DNA from: Zychaea mexicana
Taxonomy: Eukaryota > Mucoromycota > Mucoromycetes > Mucorales > Lichtheimiaceae
Assembly (NCBI RefSeq): GCF_025766255.1
Contig: NW_026516708.1
Coordinates: 124,001-188,000, forward strand
Reading direction: 5' to 3'
DNA length: 64,000 nt
The translations under genes were made by a program, and so were the position numbers. Positions 1-18,293 of this stretch are shown in pieces; the stretch's first letter is position 1; every line of letters begins with the position of its first letter. The notes beneath the pieces are model-generated. The model made no database searches and was not told the origin of the DNA. It saw only the letters and a list, made by a program, of their open reading frames with translations.

Positions 1-1198
1 ATATAATTTCTAGCTATCGATTCTGCGAAAGCACACATCAATGCTTGAAATCCATCTTTAGACTTCATAATGAAACCTTGAATATCTGGAGCCATCTACT
101 AGGATTCATCTTTTTTTCCTTCTTGAGCGTCTTTTCATTCAACGTAAGTTGTTGTGCTGATTTAGCGACATGATGTCCGATCATTACCCCTTCTTTTATA
201 ATTATGCTGCCTACTGCAGCTGCTGCTGATGGCGGATGAATGCGTAGTATGTTTTATCAGAAAAAGACGTTAAATAACGAAATTTGTTATTTTTTTCTTG
301 TGTCTGTAGCGGCATTTCCCCGAGGCCAGCATGAATGATCGCATCATCTTCATGACGTTCTGTGTATCTGCATTAAAATGTTTATTTTGTTCTTCTGTTT
401 ATCATACTTTTATCTGTCACTCACGCCACCAAGTCAAGGCATTCACAGCCACACTGGTAAAGCCTCTCCCTTTCTCTTTTTTCTCCTTCTTTTCTGCAAG
501 GATCAACAAGGAACTTGACCTTGTTTTTTTTCATGTTGCTCAACTACTTATTCCCGTGCATTTAAAAAAGGATTATATCGGCATTTCCATTCTCATCACT
601 GCATCCGTCCTTGTCACCGAGTACTATGGCTTCTATTGCCAAACCATCCCCAGATTCCGCTACATGATTTTTACCACCGTCGTCGGCAGCTCAGGTGTCG
701 TCATGCCCTTCTTCAAGCGATGGGATACTAAAGCATGGCGTCCCTTGCGCATCAGCGTGTTCCTATCCATGGCATTCTCCAGCATCGTGCCCGTGTTACA
801 CCTTATCTCTATCAACGGCGTCATGCAATCGTTCTCATTCTTCCATTTGGCGGCCGTCAGTGTCTCCATGTATCTGCTAGGTGTTGTTATTTGTAAGTGT
901 GTAGCACCCAGCAACAGCAACAAGGGCATAAAGTAGAGTGGATCATGTAGCTTACAATGCTTTATAATTATCAAGACGTCAAGCGATGGCCTGAAAAGCA
1001 GTTTCCCGGCAAATTTGACTTTGCAGGAATGACAAGCCATGCGATCTGGCATGTGTTCGTGTGCCTTGGAATTTATGTAAGTTTATTTGATAATTATACC
1101 GGTATAATCTTGTGTTCTCATCATGTGAATAGTTCCACTATCTTGCATCACTGCATTTCTATGCCCAACGGTTTGCTTACGGTTGCATGGCTGCATGA
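1..1198 (+). CDS. PAQR/AdipoR-family (haemolysin III-like) membrane receptor, 5' end outside the window
   Basis: Integral membrane protein of the progestin/adipoQ receptor family (yeast Izh proteins), which are seven-TM proteins with conserved metal-binding His residues linked to lipid and zinc homeostasis. Deduced exons: <1..143, 310..456, 571..892, 976..1076, 1133..1198, with phases 0, 0, 1, 0. Seen in the translation: the family signature CLKSIFRLHNETLNIWSHL in the first exon, SVYHTFICHS in the second, transmembrane segments in the third, WPEKQFPGKFDF in the fourth, and the final HAIWHVFV...FHY motif split between the last two exons. The stop TGA is at 1196-1198. The N-terminal cytosolic part lies beyond the left edge. 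The intron between exons 2 and 3 is a multiple of three with no stop, so the longer unspliced reading of 331..936 is misleading. A complete paralogue lies at 50387..52112. Family assignment is firm; ligand unknown. Confidence 0.88.
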
Positions 1199-1443
1199 AA
1201 AGTCGTTGTTTTCTTTTACCATAAAGATTGAGCAGGCTCAAGATATTATATATATTTACATTACAGAAAAAATAATTACTTCTTCCCTCTCATCCTCCCC
1301 TTGTTCTAGCTCGCTCTCCTCCAAAAACGAACAAAAATCTCCCATACCCGACATATACCTAGCAAGAATAATGAACTTGTAAAGAAAAAAAGGAAAGAAA
1401 AAATAATGCAATATGTGTAATAAGCGGTGGCCGGTGTCATTGT

Positions 1444-2151
1444 TTACGGCTTTGTTGCTGTTGTTGTTTGTGTCGCCTTGCCGCCAATGCACCCAATCAT
1501 ACTGTCCACATGATCCAGAAATAGCTGTAATTCTTTGAAATAAGCGGGATCAACGGGCTGCTGCTGCAGGTCATCATCACCCTCTTCTTCAGATATCGTC
1601 AATCCTGGCGAAACCTCTGGATCTATACCCACTACTGAGCGTAACCATATCCGCGCACGGCCTATACTGGGTGGATGAGGTGCAAACAGTGACGGTGGCA
1701 ATGTAACCTCCATAGTACTGTTAGCTCCAATGTTGTTGTTATTGCGGTTACGGGAAAAGGTAGCTTTGGTGGGAGGCGAGTATAACAAATGGTCTTGTTG
1801 AACTTTTAGCAATTTGTCGAGCAATAGCGTCACTTGGCAGATGTGTTCTTGATAATGCTCGGCCATGGTTTGAATGGATTGTATGATATTGTCGTGATCA
1901 AAGTGCTGGGCGAGAAAGACTGAGCCGTCCAATGCAATTGTTATCTTGACAACAGTGAGCTGCTTCTTCTTTGGGCTGTTATTGCGTTTATTGATATTAT
2001 TCTTGTTGAACGATACAGGTCGACGCACAAGACCGCCAGGTGCTCGTGTTGTTGAAGAAGAATGGACAAGGAGGTCGCACATGCCTTTGCTTTTTTCATG
2101 GTAAAGAAACTTTTGTTGTTGTTGCTGTTGTCGTCGTCCGTCTGTAGCCAT
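1444..2151 (-). CDS. Conserved-looking protein of unknown function with N-terminal polyQ, 235 aa
   Basis: Single-exon open frame starting at ATG 2151 with an upstream in-frame stop. The N-terminus carries a run of six Gln after MATDGRR, then a basic, Asn/Lys-rich stretch. The middle (about residues 65-115) reads like a folded helical segment (VVKITIALDG, then an amphipathic helix ending LLLDKLLKVQQ). A central Asn run is followed by a Pro-rich link and an acidic C-terminal half (ISEEEGDDD) that ends with a second helix and a Thr-rich tail. No signal peptide or TM segment is visible. I do not recognise the family. It converges with the PAQR gene on its left (245 bp between stops). That it is real rests on length, composition and the clean start, not on homology. 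Confidence 0.6.
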   Translation of the reverse strand: MATDGRRQQQQQQKFLYHEKSKGMCDLLVHSSSTTRAPGGLVRRPVSFNKNNINKRNNSPKKKQLTVVKITIALDGSVFLAQHFDHDNIIQSIQTMAEHYQEHICQVTLLLDKLLKVQQDHLLYSPPTKATFSRNRNNNNIGANSTMEVTLPPSLFAPHPPSIGRARIWLRSVVGIDPEVSPGLTISEEEGDDDLQQQPVDPAYFKELQLFLDHVDSMIGCIGGKATQTTTATKP

Positions 2152-3699
2152 TATTTATCAAAGTAGGTGGGGTATATTTTAATGAAAAAAGGAAGAAAAA
2201 AAAGTATGAAAGAACGAGGGAAATTGATGCATTGCACCAAATCGCCTGACAAAAATTTGATTGGCTCACGAAAACAATTGTGTGATCAAGTGTACTGATA
2301 ACCCAACTTGATTTTCCCCAATAAAGTAAAACTGTTGGTTCTTGTTCCCTTGAATGAGCTCTCTTCACTGGTCCTGTTACAAAATCGAGCCTTGGTGAAT
2401 TTCTAATGTACATCCATGTATCTTCCAGCGCTATCGCTATGGGCTATTTAGCGAAGGAACTGTCTACTTTGTATATCATGCAGCTTTCTAGAGCTTCTTG
2501 TCTTCTTCATGCTAATTATAAAGGTGGTCTACACTGCCTTACATAGCTTGATGCATACAGGCCAGTTCGTTTTGGAATATTTTTTTGCCTCAGTCTATCT
2601 CGTGCCTAACGCCGAGGAAGCTATTATGTAATATATGTATCATCAGCGTCACACATCATATCTGTTAAATTGACTCTGAATTTGTATAGGCATCACTGGA
2701 TTCTTCGTCTGAAGTCAATTCATTACCAGAGTACGCGGATTTTTTTTTTTTACTTATGCGAATGATAGCCATATACTATTATTGATTGACATGCCTCTAA
2801 GCTCTTTCTGCATGGTGTAAAGATTATTTGCTCGTGGAGGTAGCGATTTCCGGACATCAAGACATACATTTATTAAGGCATGAACGGGGTGTTAAGAGCC
2901 CTTTGAGTCGATAACAGCGAATTTTGCCCCACTTAATAGAAAAGTCAGCTTTAACGCTACTAATCTTTGGTCTTTGTACATTGCTTGAACAAAATTATAT
3001 GGTGCTCCGGCTTATAGAATGCAAATTTGTTGATAAGATCATCTGCACAGACCAAACAGCTAGAGTATTAATACTGCAAACTGTTCCATTGGTTTTATAT
3101 ACAGTAGCTTTTGAGTAAAATTTATTAGAGAAGCTATGGCTAGTAGTACATTTTAACCCGTGATTCGTCATGCATCGTTTAACCCTAGGCCGTGAGCGTT
3201 ACAACGCCCTTAATACACTCTAACTCTTCAGCTTAGTAGCTATTAATGGAACTCGGAGCTAGACAACAGAACTAAACTATCTACACCCGAAGTTTAGAAG
3301 CACAGCCTCTTCTTCATTCACCTTATAATTTCTCTGAAAAACTGAACACTTACGTCGTTTATCGACGTTAACATTATATTTGCGCCTACTCAACCATCTA
3401 CTTGCTCCATTCAAAAGCTATATTCCACACAGTCTCTGTCATAACACTGCTTGTTTCAACAGCATTCAATCGATATCACAGCAATTGTAAGTCTAAAGAG
3501 TACATATACATTGTCAAAAAGCTTCCAAAGACATCTATAGCTGATGAAACTTGAGGCAGATGTATATCACATACGTAGTAAGACAATGGAATCTCCAAGT
3601 CGGCCATGTACTACTGTATCTGGTCCCAAGTATCCCCACCGCCCAGATTTCCTCTGCATATACCGAAGCCAGCGTTTCTCCACGTAGATAATTTGCACA
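2152..3699. other. Intergenic, AT-rich, no supported gene
   Basis: The first 250 bases are probably the promoter of the minus-strand gene ending at 2151. The rest has only short overlapping open frames on both strands with no family signature. No tRNA, repeat array or clear terminal repeat was seen. Confidence 0.5.
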
Positions 3700-4565
3700 T
3701 CAGATATGAAGGTGGTACCGTTCCTCCTTTAGTGATGGATACTGTGCGCTGTCCCATTTTAAATTAAATGCGGATACATGACCGTTGACAAAAATATCGA
3801 CAAGGTCGAAGCGGGTCAACCAAGACAAGGTTTTCTACATATGCATCCATCAAGAGAAGATCTACAGCCTTGCGATGGAATAGACGCATTCAAGGCAAGT
3901 ATAAATTGGTCATGTTTGAAGGCGTCATCAAACAAGTGTGCAAGGACTTCAACATCAAATACATTTGGTATGACCAAATGTGCATTAATCAAGAAAAAAC
4001 AGCGCGATACACACAATGTGCATAATAAATACGAGAGCGCTTACTGTACCTTGGTATTGGCTCCAGAATATCGTACTTATTCCGGTAGAACAGACCCTGT
4101 ATACGCAGAAATAGAGCGACCTTGTCGTGTGATCGTTGAAGCGAACAAAGAATCGTAATGGAGAAAACGCCTGTAGACTCTAGAAGAAGCACTTTTGTCT
4201 CAAAGATTGCTGTCTGTTGGTCGCAACCTACATGCTTGCTTTGGTAGTACTCAAAAGATTTCAAGAATATGCAAGCAACTTAGGTTACTTACCGCAAGTA
4301 ACACAATGGAACGCTTCGATTTTCTCAAGCACGCACAAAGAGGCACAAGTAATGAAAGGCATGAACGAGTGTTTGCGCTCGCGAATCTTGTCCCAGATTT
4401 CACAAAATATATTAGCATTGATTACGAGCAGCCTGTGCAATACTTGATGACACATCTTTATACTCTTTTGGCGAAAAAGACCTTTTAATTCTGTTGTGCT
4501 TTAGACAAAAGAGTAACAAAAACAGGGCCGAAACATACCGTCACGGACTGGCACTGCTGGGGAGC
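3700..4565 (+). pseudogene. Decayed heterokaryon-incompatibility (HET)-like gene
   Basis: HET-domain proteins act in fungal self/non-self recognition and in Mucoromycota form large families of less certain role. Fragments of the domain appear in order but in different frames: DGYCALS near 3735-3755, then FNIKYIWYDQMCINQEK near 3943-3999, AYCTLVLAPEY near 4042-4075, ERVFALANLVPDFT near 4363-4410 and TVTDWHCWGA near 4537-4565. The YxWxDQxCINQ core and the xAYCTxALxPEx block are family hallmarks. Between them are frameshifts and stops, including a double stop soon after the CINQEK block (near 4023), and no single splice pattern restores the frame. The remnant may extend further right, but the similarity is not clear beyond about 4570. 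I read it as a dead gene; an intact copy elsewhere in the genome is likely. Confidence 0.72.
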
Positions 4566-5589
4566 ATAAAGCCAAGTGAAGGAGTTTCTCCAGGAAACAA
4601 AAACATCGGTGTCGAGGTCAAGGGGAAATCATCTTCGAGACCTGCGTTGATAAGGAAGCGTCATCCCTTTGCCGATGATGATGATTTATAGTTTTTTATC
4701 AAATTTTATACCACTGAAGAAAAAAAAGCTGTTTTGGTACGATCTTTCCATAGTCCCAGAGGAGCAAACTATAAGCTTTACTCAGGACTTAATAGATAAC
4801 TTCTCATCTGGAGTTGAACACTCGCTCCTATGTTGGATACAATTTACTGACGGCACAGGGCCTTGTTTCTCATTGTCTTCTGGTGATCGGGAGAAAAGGT
4901 GAACACCACAAAGCCACTGGTAGATGTGATATAGAAAACTCTGGACACTTTCTTTATGGCTATACTGCATTCCTCAACAAAAATATATTATCCAATAATA
5001 GATCATATACCTTTATTATGTCAATCGACATCTCTTTCGAGGATGTATATTGTATGTCACTGCTCAAGTTGACAAAACTCGGAACAGTGTCACAGTGTAA
5101 TGTTGATTTTCACAGTTTTTTAAAATAATGGTAGATTGCAGCATTTGATAGTTGTAGCCATTTTACATTAACACAGAAGGTCCACTTATTATAAGGGCTT
5201 TGCGGCAGCTGGTTGATTAATGCCTAAGTGCTCGTGGCTGTTCCTTTTTTTGTAGCCGACCGTATCTATCGTTCAACCATTGATTCTACATTGATGATAA
5301 CTCAAGTTTAACATGGTAGACTGTCGATAGTTTAATTCATCATAACCAAGTAAACGAAAGAAACATGCATGTATATAAAGCTACAGATAATGCTATATGC
5401 TGTGAACACGTCATGAAAGCGTATCTCTTCATTTATATCAACCTCTGATCCTCGTTCCTCTCACAATGCAAGGCCCAATAAGATTCGCGCTTAATTGTGG
5501 ACCCTCCAGCACACATAAATTTTGTCAGCCACTTGCCCAACTGAGCAACAGTTTAACCCCCACCTGTCTCTCTCTCAGCTAAACACAAC
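4566..5589. other. Intergenic stretch, possibly the end of the HET remnant plus the COQ5 promoter
   Basis: Short open frames at 4669-4902 and 4814-5128 have no recognisable domain. The last 200 bases before 5590 should contain the COQ5 promoter and leader; they include a pyrimidine-rich tract just before the start (5555-5580). Confidence 0.45.
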
Positions 5590-6882
<1,293 letters not shown>

Positions 6883-7055
6883 GAAAACAAATATCGGCAT
6901 TCATTTTGATTCTTTTTTTTTTGTAAAGTGCTTATTGCAAGAAAACAAAAGGACTAACTAATATATACAGACAAAACAAAACATCATTTGCATTTTTTTC
7001 AAAAAAAGAAGAGTAGAAATACTGTATAAAACATATTAATAATATAATTATGAAT

Positions 7056-9589
7056 TCATTCAATTGTTATCTTTGCAAGTCGCAATTTAGTGAGTTCCAC
7101 AGGATGTTCCTGAACAACGACAGGCTTGTCATCAACAAAAACAGCAGGTAGGCGAGCTTGCCCATCAGCAGCATCTGGCGGAATCTGCATAAAGATATCG
7201 AATGGTTGGTGAGGCATCCGGCCTTGACGCAACGTAATATGGATCGTGCACCCACTCGAATCGTTGCTGCTCTTTTGCTGCCAACTTTCGATTTCCCATC
7301 CAGGTACAATATGGCCCGACGAACCAGCAAATTGATCAGTTACTTGCAGGAACGTTCTCGTTTCATGAGGCTTTAGCGTCACTTTATCCTGTTGCTGTAC
7401 CCATTCCACGACGGGCTGCGATTGCGTTGCGTTTTTGCCACCTGCGATCATAATGTTCTTGTGCTCAAAGTAGTACATATTCTCCTTATCGCTGTTGTTG
7501 TCATCATTTAGGGTATCCATGGTAAATGGCATGGGGGACAAATTAACGAGTGTAACATAACGACGGCCATTGCCTTGGAAATCAAGACGGTAAGCGTTGG
7601 GGCCAATAGGGATCATGCGCTGGATATCCGGTTGTATTTTGGGAAATGTTGAAGCGTAAAGACGATGCTGATTGGCATCATACTGAGTGATGTCATCCGA
7701 CATGAGCGTGAGATGGCCGATAATTGAATTGATCATGCATGTCGTGTAACACTCGTCCGGCGTTAGCTTATTGTCGTTAGATCGTAAAAAGTACACGTCC
7801 GGATCCACGCCAAACATATGCTTCATGGGCCATCGGTGCAAAGTGGAGGTGAGCGCATTGTTGGTAGCTACACGCTCACGTACGTTGGACAATCGAAGCA
7901 CTGTATGGTCCCAAAAAGGCGAAGCGTCACTGCTGACACGGTTATATTCGAACCGTTGCCAAGTTGCTGCTAAAGGTACGCCAGATCCAAGAATAAGCGC
8001 TCGTTTTTGCGTCAGTTCGTCAATTAACTGCACAGATTCCCACAAGATCTGGCCGCGCGACTTGCCGTGCCGTGGAATCATGGCTTCTGCGAAGATGAAA
8101 TCAAGTTTCAACAGTCCGTAGCCCCAGTCATGCAGAACCGTGTCAAAGACATGGCGCAGGTAGTCGCGTGCTTCTGGATGATACATGTCGAGTGCATAGA
8201 ATCCGCCCCAATTGGGTCCAGCTACCAACAGCGATCCATCCTTGTTCTTGATCAACCAGTCTGGATGCTCTTTGACAATCTTGCTGGTAAATCCAACAGC
8301 AAAGGGCGCAAGCCATAGACCAGGAATATAGCCCGCTTCTTTGATTGAGCTGGATAGATAGTGCATGCCGCGAGGAAACTTCTCCGTGTCAATGTCTAGC
8401 CAGTCACCCACGGCTCGTTGGTATCCGTCGTCGATCTGGAAAACGTCGATCGGATACTTGTGTTCGATGAAGCCTTGCAAACTCTTGACCACGTCTGCTT
8501 CGGTCACGCGCTCATAATAATTGTACCAGGAAGTCCAGCCGGTCAGATGACGAGGAGATGCTGGTGATCCCTCTTCCTCATTACTAGAATAGTAGGCTGC
8601 ATAGCGTTGCCATAGGGGATCCATCGTATTGCTGTTGTTGTTTTCCACCATCTGCTGTTGAGAGACACTCATGATCATAAAACGGAGGGTCAATGTTTCG
8701 CCACTTGCTAACGTTAGGCCATCAATGTCCTTGTAGATTCTAAAATAGTTTGCATTGTAATCAGCCTTGAAATAGGTGTAGCCGGATTCTTCGGAAAGCG
8801 AGCCAACAAAAGCCGTCTCTTGTGTATCGCGCAAGTACGTGTAGCTGTTTGAATGAATCACTCCTGGTGCACCTGAGTACTGGAAGAAGTCATAGTCGCT
8901 ATGATATTTACGTAGTCATTGATTAATCGTTAGGAAACCTCTGAAGCTTTCATAGATATATGATGTAAAGAGAGAGATAAAAGGGGGAACGAGCTCATTT
9001 TCCTATGAACATACCCTTGAAGGTTGAACTTTGTCCACCAGGCAACCGTTTTCGAAATGGGTGGCAAACGACCATGCAAATCCATTTCTCTGGTATGCGT
9101 CCAACACTGGAATCCATCAGCCATCATGAGTTGACCCATCAAATCCATCGGCGTAGAAAACTCGAGATGCCGAAACTCGATGGACGACTGGTCATTGTCG
9201 TGAGCTTTCAGTGTCAATGTCAGTTCAAAGTGGTCTTCCTGTATTCTTTGGATTTGCTTGTCCACAGTGAGGTGTTGTAACTTTTGGCTGGTTGCACCAA
9301 GAGCTTCTTGATCTTTTTCTGAAACAGTGAAGGTGGTGGTTTTGGAAGTGTTCTCCTCCTGAGGAGGAGGAGAATGGTGGATATAAGTGACAGCCATGGA
9401 TGGGGTAAAGTTCAAAAGGGTTTCATAAGGTCTTGTCACTGTCATGATGATGGGCTTGCTCTTACTACTACTACCACTGCTATAAGCACTGCAACTATGG
9501 GAAAAGAAAAGAAGAAGATACGTTATAAGTGCAAGCAGCACGCGTCCACGCGCTATTATTAAACATAGCTTCATGCAGGCAAAGAACAA
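7056..9589 (-). CDS. Secreted GH36-family alpha-galactosidase, 805 aa
   Basis: Glycoside hydrolase that releases terminal alpha-galactose from raffinose-family sugars or galactomannans. Deduced exons (minus strand): 9589..9015 and 8898..7056, joined in phase 2 through a 116-nt intron (donor GTATGT). The N-terminus is a signal peptide or signal anchor (hydrophobic LLALITYLLLFF then HSCSA), so secretion is likely; a second in-frame Met five residues in gives a shorter signal. The catalytic (beta/alpha)8 domain begins near LTGWTSWYNYY and shows FQIDDGYQ, GLWLAPF, GYGLLKLDF (candidate nucleophile Asp458) and SSDASPFW (candidate acid/base Asp516). The N-terminal half is the beta-sandwich usual in GH36, and the C-terminus is a beta domain. 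Length and order fit the family. The substrate cannot be told from sequence. The gene converges with COQ5, with 173 bp between stops. Confidence 0.9.
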
Positions 9590-9780
9590 ACAGGTGGCAA
9601 CCAGGCCGAAACGGAAAGCAATTAGTTATTTTGGCCGATCAAATGAGGTGCAAGCATTCCTCACGAGTATACGCGCATTATGAAAATCATCGCGCGCGAT
9701 CGCGGCGTATGTATCCGTCGTGCATGTGCAACACGCGCTCTTTATTTTTCTACTGAATAAACATAACTCTTGAAAAAAAA

Positions 9781-11872
9781 ATGAGCAATCCAAAAGTTGT
9801 ACCTTCTTCAATTCCCAAGAAGTACCTTCAAACAAAGTATATTAACTCATATTTAACTTTATATGATCAAGCAAAACCACGGAATGCTTAACTTACTAGT
9901 GCATTCTTAATATCGCTATATTAAAACTAGACTTTCGTTCGCTCCTGCGTCACCTCTTGTAACTGCCACTACTACAACCGATAACGAGAACAAGCGTCCT
10001 TCTTCTACTACAACAACTGCCATTCAATTCTCAATGTTGTCTAAGAAGAAATTAAAAAGCGTCAGCAACACCATTGCTGCAACAAAGATTGACGACGTGA
10101 GTTTTCAAAAGCTTTTCGAATCACACCTTTCTTTCCTGAATACAAACCTTGGAACAGCATCACTCACCCCGTCTTACTCTCTCTCCTTCTATCTTCCTCT
10201 ATGCAATGTACATATGAGAAGCAAAAAGTGGCAAACGACAAGGTAGCATTATACAGCAGCAATACTGACGATCAAAAGCATACACTAACCGACCTGGATT
10301 TTCTCTAGCTCAAGTTTAACAAGCGTAGTATATCGACGTCCGTTGAAAAAAGGTATGTTGAGAAGAGAGAGTAATGAAAGCTATATATACATATATATAG
10401 TGTCTGAGAACACTAGAGAGAGCTCAGGTTGGGTTACAACAAACTTCAGCTGCAACAACAACAACAATGATCAGAAAGGAAATCTAACCTGTGATTACAA
10501 TAAAAAAAAAAGTCGTGTTTTCTCCTTTAGCAAACCACAACCGATCGATCCACCCAAGTTATCGCGTATATCTCTCTTGTACAGCCAAGAAGAAGTATGG
10601 ATTAGGCTGCAAATTCGCGAATTCGTATTTCGATTTGGCGACTATTTCGAAATTGACACGCGTGCCGCAACCAGCTTACAGAATGTTCAGGGCAACTGGC
10701 GAGTTAAGCGGCTGGCTGTGAATTTAACATACCGGTTATTGACACATATGGAACAAGGCATGATTGATGTTACATTACCACCGCCATCATTGTCATCATC
10801 GACGACCCTTCGTGATAGCTTTTTGCACGGAGCTCGCACACCTCAACAAATAGCAAGTCGAGTCATTCACAGATGGATGGACCATTATGGCTTGACTAAA
10901 AACCGATACCTGGAAAAAGAAGCTGCCCGTGTTGCTTTTGTCGAGAACCTTGAACGAGATGGCTTGTCTGTGGATAACTGGGCGGATTTGATTGAATTGC
11001 TTGCCCTATTGAACGGCAAACCGCTTCCGAACAACAATAACAGCGACGATGACGATGACGAAAACGACAATCAATTACCAGAACCAGAACAAGTTGTGCA
11101 TTCGTTGTTTGAGGAACTCAAAATGCTGCAGATGGTGTGTGACATGCTTTTGATGCACAACTCGCTCCGACGGATATGGGTGCATGAAGACCAACCTGCC
11201 AAGGAATTGCGAGCGACCGAAGCTGAGATCAAAGCCGAACGTAGGCGACTCGACAGCCAGCAGCAACAACAGCAACGAGAAGAAGAAGGAAAGAGTAAGA
11301 TTACCAACAACAATACCAGCAATAAGGATAAGGCGGAGCGACTGCAGATCGAGAAAAAATATATCGACGTCATGTCGGCTCAACAACGTAATAATAAACG
11401 ATTCGGACCAGTGGGTCGAGACAGCAAAGGCAACGAGTACTGGATCTTTAATGATCTTGTCACTTATGGTAACGATGCGCGGAACAGCGAACCTTATTGG
11501 GGCCACGGCGTTATCATTATTGGTCCAGGCTTGTCTAGTGGCTCTTCTTCTTTGTCGTCCGACAATGCATCATCATCTACACCCGAGCAAGGACAAGAAC
11601 AGTGTTGGTGGTATTTAAAGGATGTGGATGATTTGAACCAACTCCGTCGGTGGATTGTTCAAGATCGCTCCTCTGCTGCTGCTTCTTCTTCCTCACCACT
11701 ACACTCTGCTACTACTACTACCAACATCAACAATAATGCAGCAGACAGTCTAGTGCATCAGCTGACCTTGCGTACTCAATATCTGCGTTCCCTGCAGTGG
11801 ATTAGCCAGGTGCAGGGTAGTTCAAGTAGCATCAACGACAGTAACAGCAACCGCAGAAGCACACGAGCTTAA
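9781..11872 (+). CDS. Chromatin-associated protein with DDT/WHIM-like helical region and WSD motif, 535 aa
   Basis: Deduced exons: 9781..9836, 9931..10096, 10309..10352, 10531..11872; the sum of 1608 nt and the phases are consistent. The open frame that runs upstream of 10531 is intron read-through. The N-terminus is Ser/Thr-rich and basic. From about residue 100 a helical block (SLLYSQEEVWIRLQIREFVFRF and onward, through RVIHRWMDHYGL to WADLIELLALL) resembles the DDT/WHIM region of chromatin remodelling subunits such as CECR2 and RSF1. A charged coiled-coil linker with polyQ follows, and then KRFGPVGRDSKGNEYWIF, close to the WSD motif (R-x-x-x-x-G-x-D-x-x-G-x-x-Y-W-x-F) that ends such modules. 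The last 100 residues are Ser/Asn-rich and basic. A nucleosome or ISWI partner role is an inference. No PHD finger or bromodomain is present. Confidence 0.72.
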
Positions 11873-13388
11873 TCAAGGGGGCTGAAGGGGAGAAAGGAAG
11901 GTGAGGAAGGGAGGAGCGGAATAGAAGAACAAGGATTAAAAACAAGGCTTTTCGTTTGGGGGACGTGGGCTGAAGATAGCAGCAAGCAAAATATGAAAGG
12001 AAAGGATATGCTATGCTATGTACAGTATGTTTCAAAGGGTCAAAACCATCATCACCATTATTAGCACGCACACATAAAGAAAGCCCGCGTATTCATCGTA
12101 ATATATATCCTATCTATCAACACCTCTCAACCATATTGTACTTTCTACACAATACTCATTACCATCACCACCAACTCCCAAAGTAAATAAAAGCAACGAG
12201 TGAAATATTTCTAAAAGTTTAAAAGCAATCAAGAATTAAAATCCAGGTTTTTGTTGCATAATAATGACAAGTTATGTAATACATTGAGCATATGTCTATT
12301 ATGAAGGACGAGTTAGAGACACACATACAGAAAGTCAGTCGATCACTGATGGTGAAATGCCTTTTACAGTGAGTTGCCATGACATGTAAAACTCTGTTTC
12401 TATGTAATATGTACGTGTGAGATGAAAGTGCATAATTATGAGCTATACCTGATGAAAGAGGAAGCACACATAATACTGTATAGAGTTTAGTTAGAGAGGG
12501 AAAATGTATGGGCGGACCAGCAAAATCATTATCACTGTCACTATTACTACTATTATATACTAGAAAGCAAGGAGTTGGACGTAATAGTGCGTAATAGCAG
12601 CTACAGTAGTGCTAGTGGGGCTTAATCTACTATACCACCTGTACATCATTTTGCAGCTCCTATTACCCTTCAACAAACGTAGCACGTTCATGAAAGAATG
12701 TTCAAATAAAAAAAACATTGTGTAATATAGAAGCTCTCTCCCCCCGTCCTCCCCTCTTCCCCAATGAAAGTGAGAAAAAAGGGAGCTACCCCTTCCTTTC
12801 CCCTTTCTGGGTGTGACATTATATGCCTTGACTTCCCTTTCAGCAGCAGCGAAAAGAAAACCCCCTTTCCTTCCCCTTGTAACACCTATTCACCTTATTG
12901 AGGCCCGACTTTTGGACCTACTTTCTTGTATTTCTTTGCTTTGCTACTGCTATTTTTACTACTGCGACTGCTACTGCTACTATTACCAACCAAGCATGAA
13001 ATTTGGGTAGGGGAGAAGATAAAAAAAAGAAGCCTAATATAATAACACAGCTAGCACTTACTGCTGCTAAATACTCATATTAAACACGCACACACCCACG
13101 CTTTATCCTACTACTACTGCTAATAATTTGATGGGTTACCATCCCCTTTTTCTGCTTTTATATCTAGACACCTTTTATTTTGAGTTCTGTTTGTTTAATT
13201 CTCTTTTTCCTCTCTCTCTTTTTTCTTCCTTTCTTTCTTTCTTCCTTCCTTTTTACTTTTTATTCTACTTTAATACACAACGATTCAAACAACAGGACAC
13301 ACACCACTCAAAGTTACACTATTTCCCTAATATTATTATACGAAAATACTATTACAGTTACTATTACTACTACATAATAAGAATAATC
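11873..13388. other. Intergenic: 3' end of the WSD gene and long pyrimidine-rich leader of the kinase gene
   Basis: The right half is strongly C/T-rich, with CT and TTC runs (13195-13270) and TACTACTAC tracts. This looks like the promoter and 5' leader of the kinase gene. An in-frame ATG at 13128 would add a Phe/Leu/Tyr-rich leader and is rejected as a start. Confidence 0.55.
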
Positions 13389-17487
<4,099 letters not shown>

Positions 17488-18293
17488 TAATCCCTCTCTA
17501 CCATTCCATATAATACTGGTTCTTTATTTATCCAGACTACTACCCGCAGCCATTCGTTATTCTTTTCTTTTCTTCTCTTCTCTTTTCTAGTAGCTCATAC
17601 ACACTCACTTTCTCCTCCTCTGTTAATTCCACTCCATGATGTAGATATGAAACACCTACACACGTACTCCCTCTCTCTTCGAATATTATGACTTTACTTC
17701 CTCCTACTCTACTTACCATCATTCTTTTTGGGCTTTCCATCTTGCACCCTGCACCAACTAGTACAACTATTTGTCTCCTGCTCATATCCTCCGTCTACAC
17801 TCCCGCGCCTCTCCGTGATTTTTGTCTCCCTTGTTCCCTTCCTCCGTAAACTTCTCCCATCGTAGTCCCGTTCTTCTCCTGTTCCTTTTTCTTTGTTTCC
17901 TTAAATTTTCTACACGCACTCTCACACATATTCCATACCAACATCAACAACCGCCATTTTGCACTCACGAACACTTGATACCATTAATTCTAAATAGTAC
18001 TCACACTTTATTTATACATATACACACACATATCACAGAAAATATTGTCTACATAATTGTAGTTGGTCCCTCTTTTTTTACTGCTTCGTATGCAACCATT
18101 TCATTGGGAATGGGGCAGAATCAACAATAACAACAAGATAGTACAAAGACTCGGTGGACAGTAGTATTTAGTATTAGCAAGGCGATTACGAATAAGGCCA
18201 CAAAAGGTCTGATGAATAATATTTACATGTGATAGATGACGGGATGTAGTAACGATGAGATATACAGAAACAATGATCATAATGGTCTGTCTT
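17488..18293. other. Convergent intergenic region, T/C-rich
   Basis: This lies between the stops of the kinase gene and the minus-strand gene. It is TCT-rich in its left part (17560-17900) and probably holds both 3' ends. No gene was seen. Confidence 0.5.

Noticed and set aside
10343..10530. Coding reading that continues upstream of 10531 in the WSD gene
   Set aside because: It needs a non-ATG start and runs through an intron with a clear GTATGT donor and CTCCTTTAG acceptor.
13128..13388. Upstream in-frame extension of the kinase
   Set aside because: It encodes a Phe/Leu/Tyr-rich leader from a pyrimidine-rich promoter, which would not suit a kinase N-terminus.
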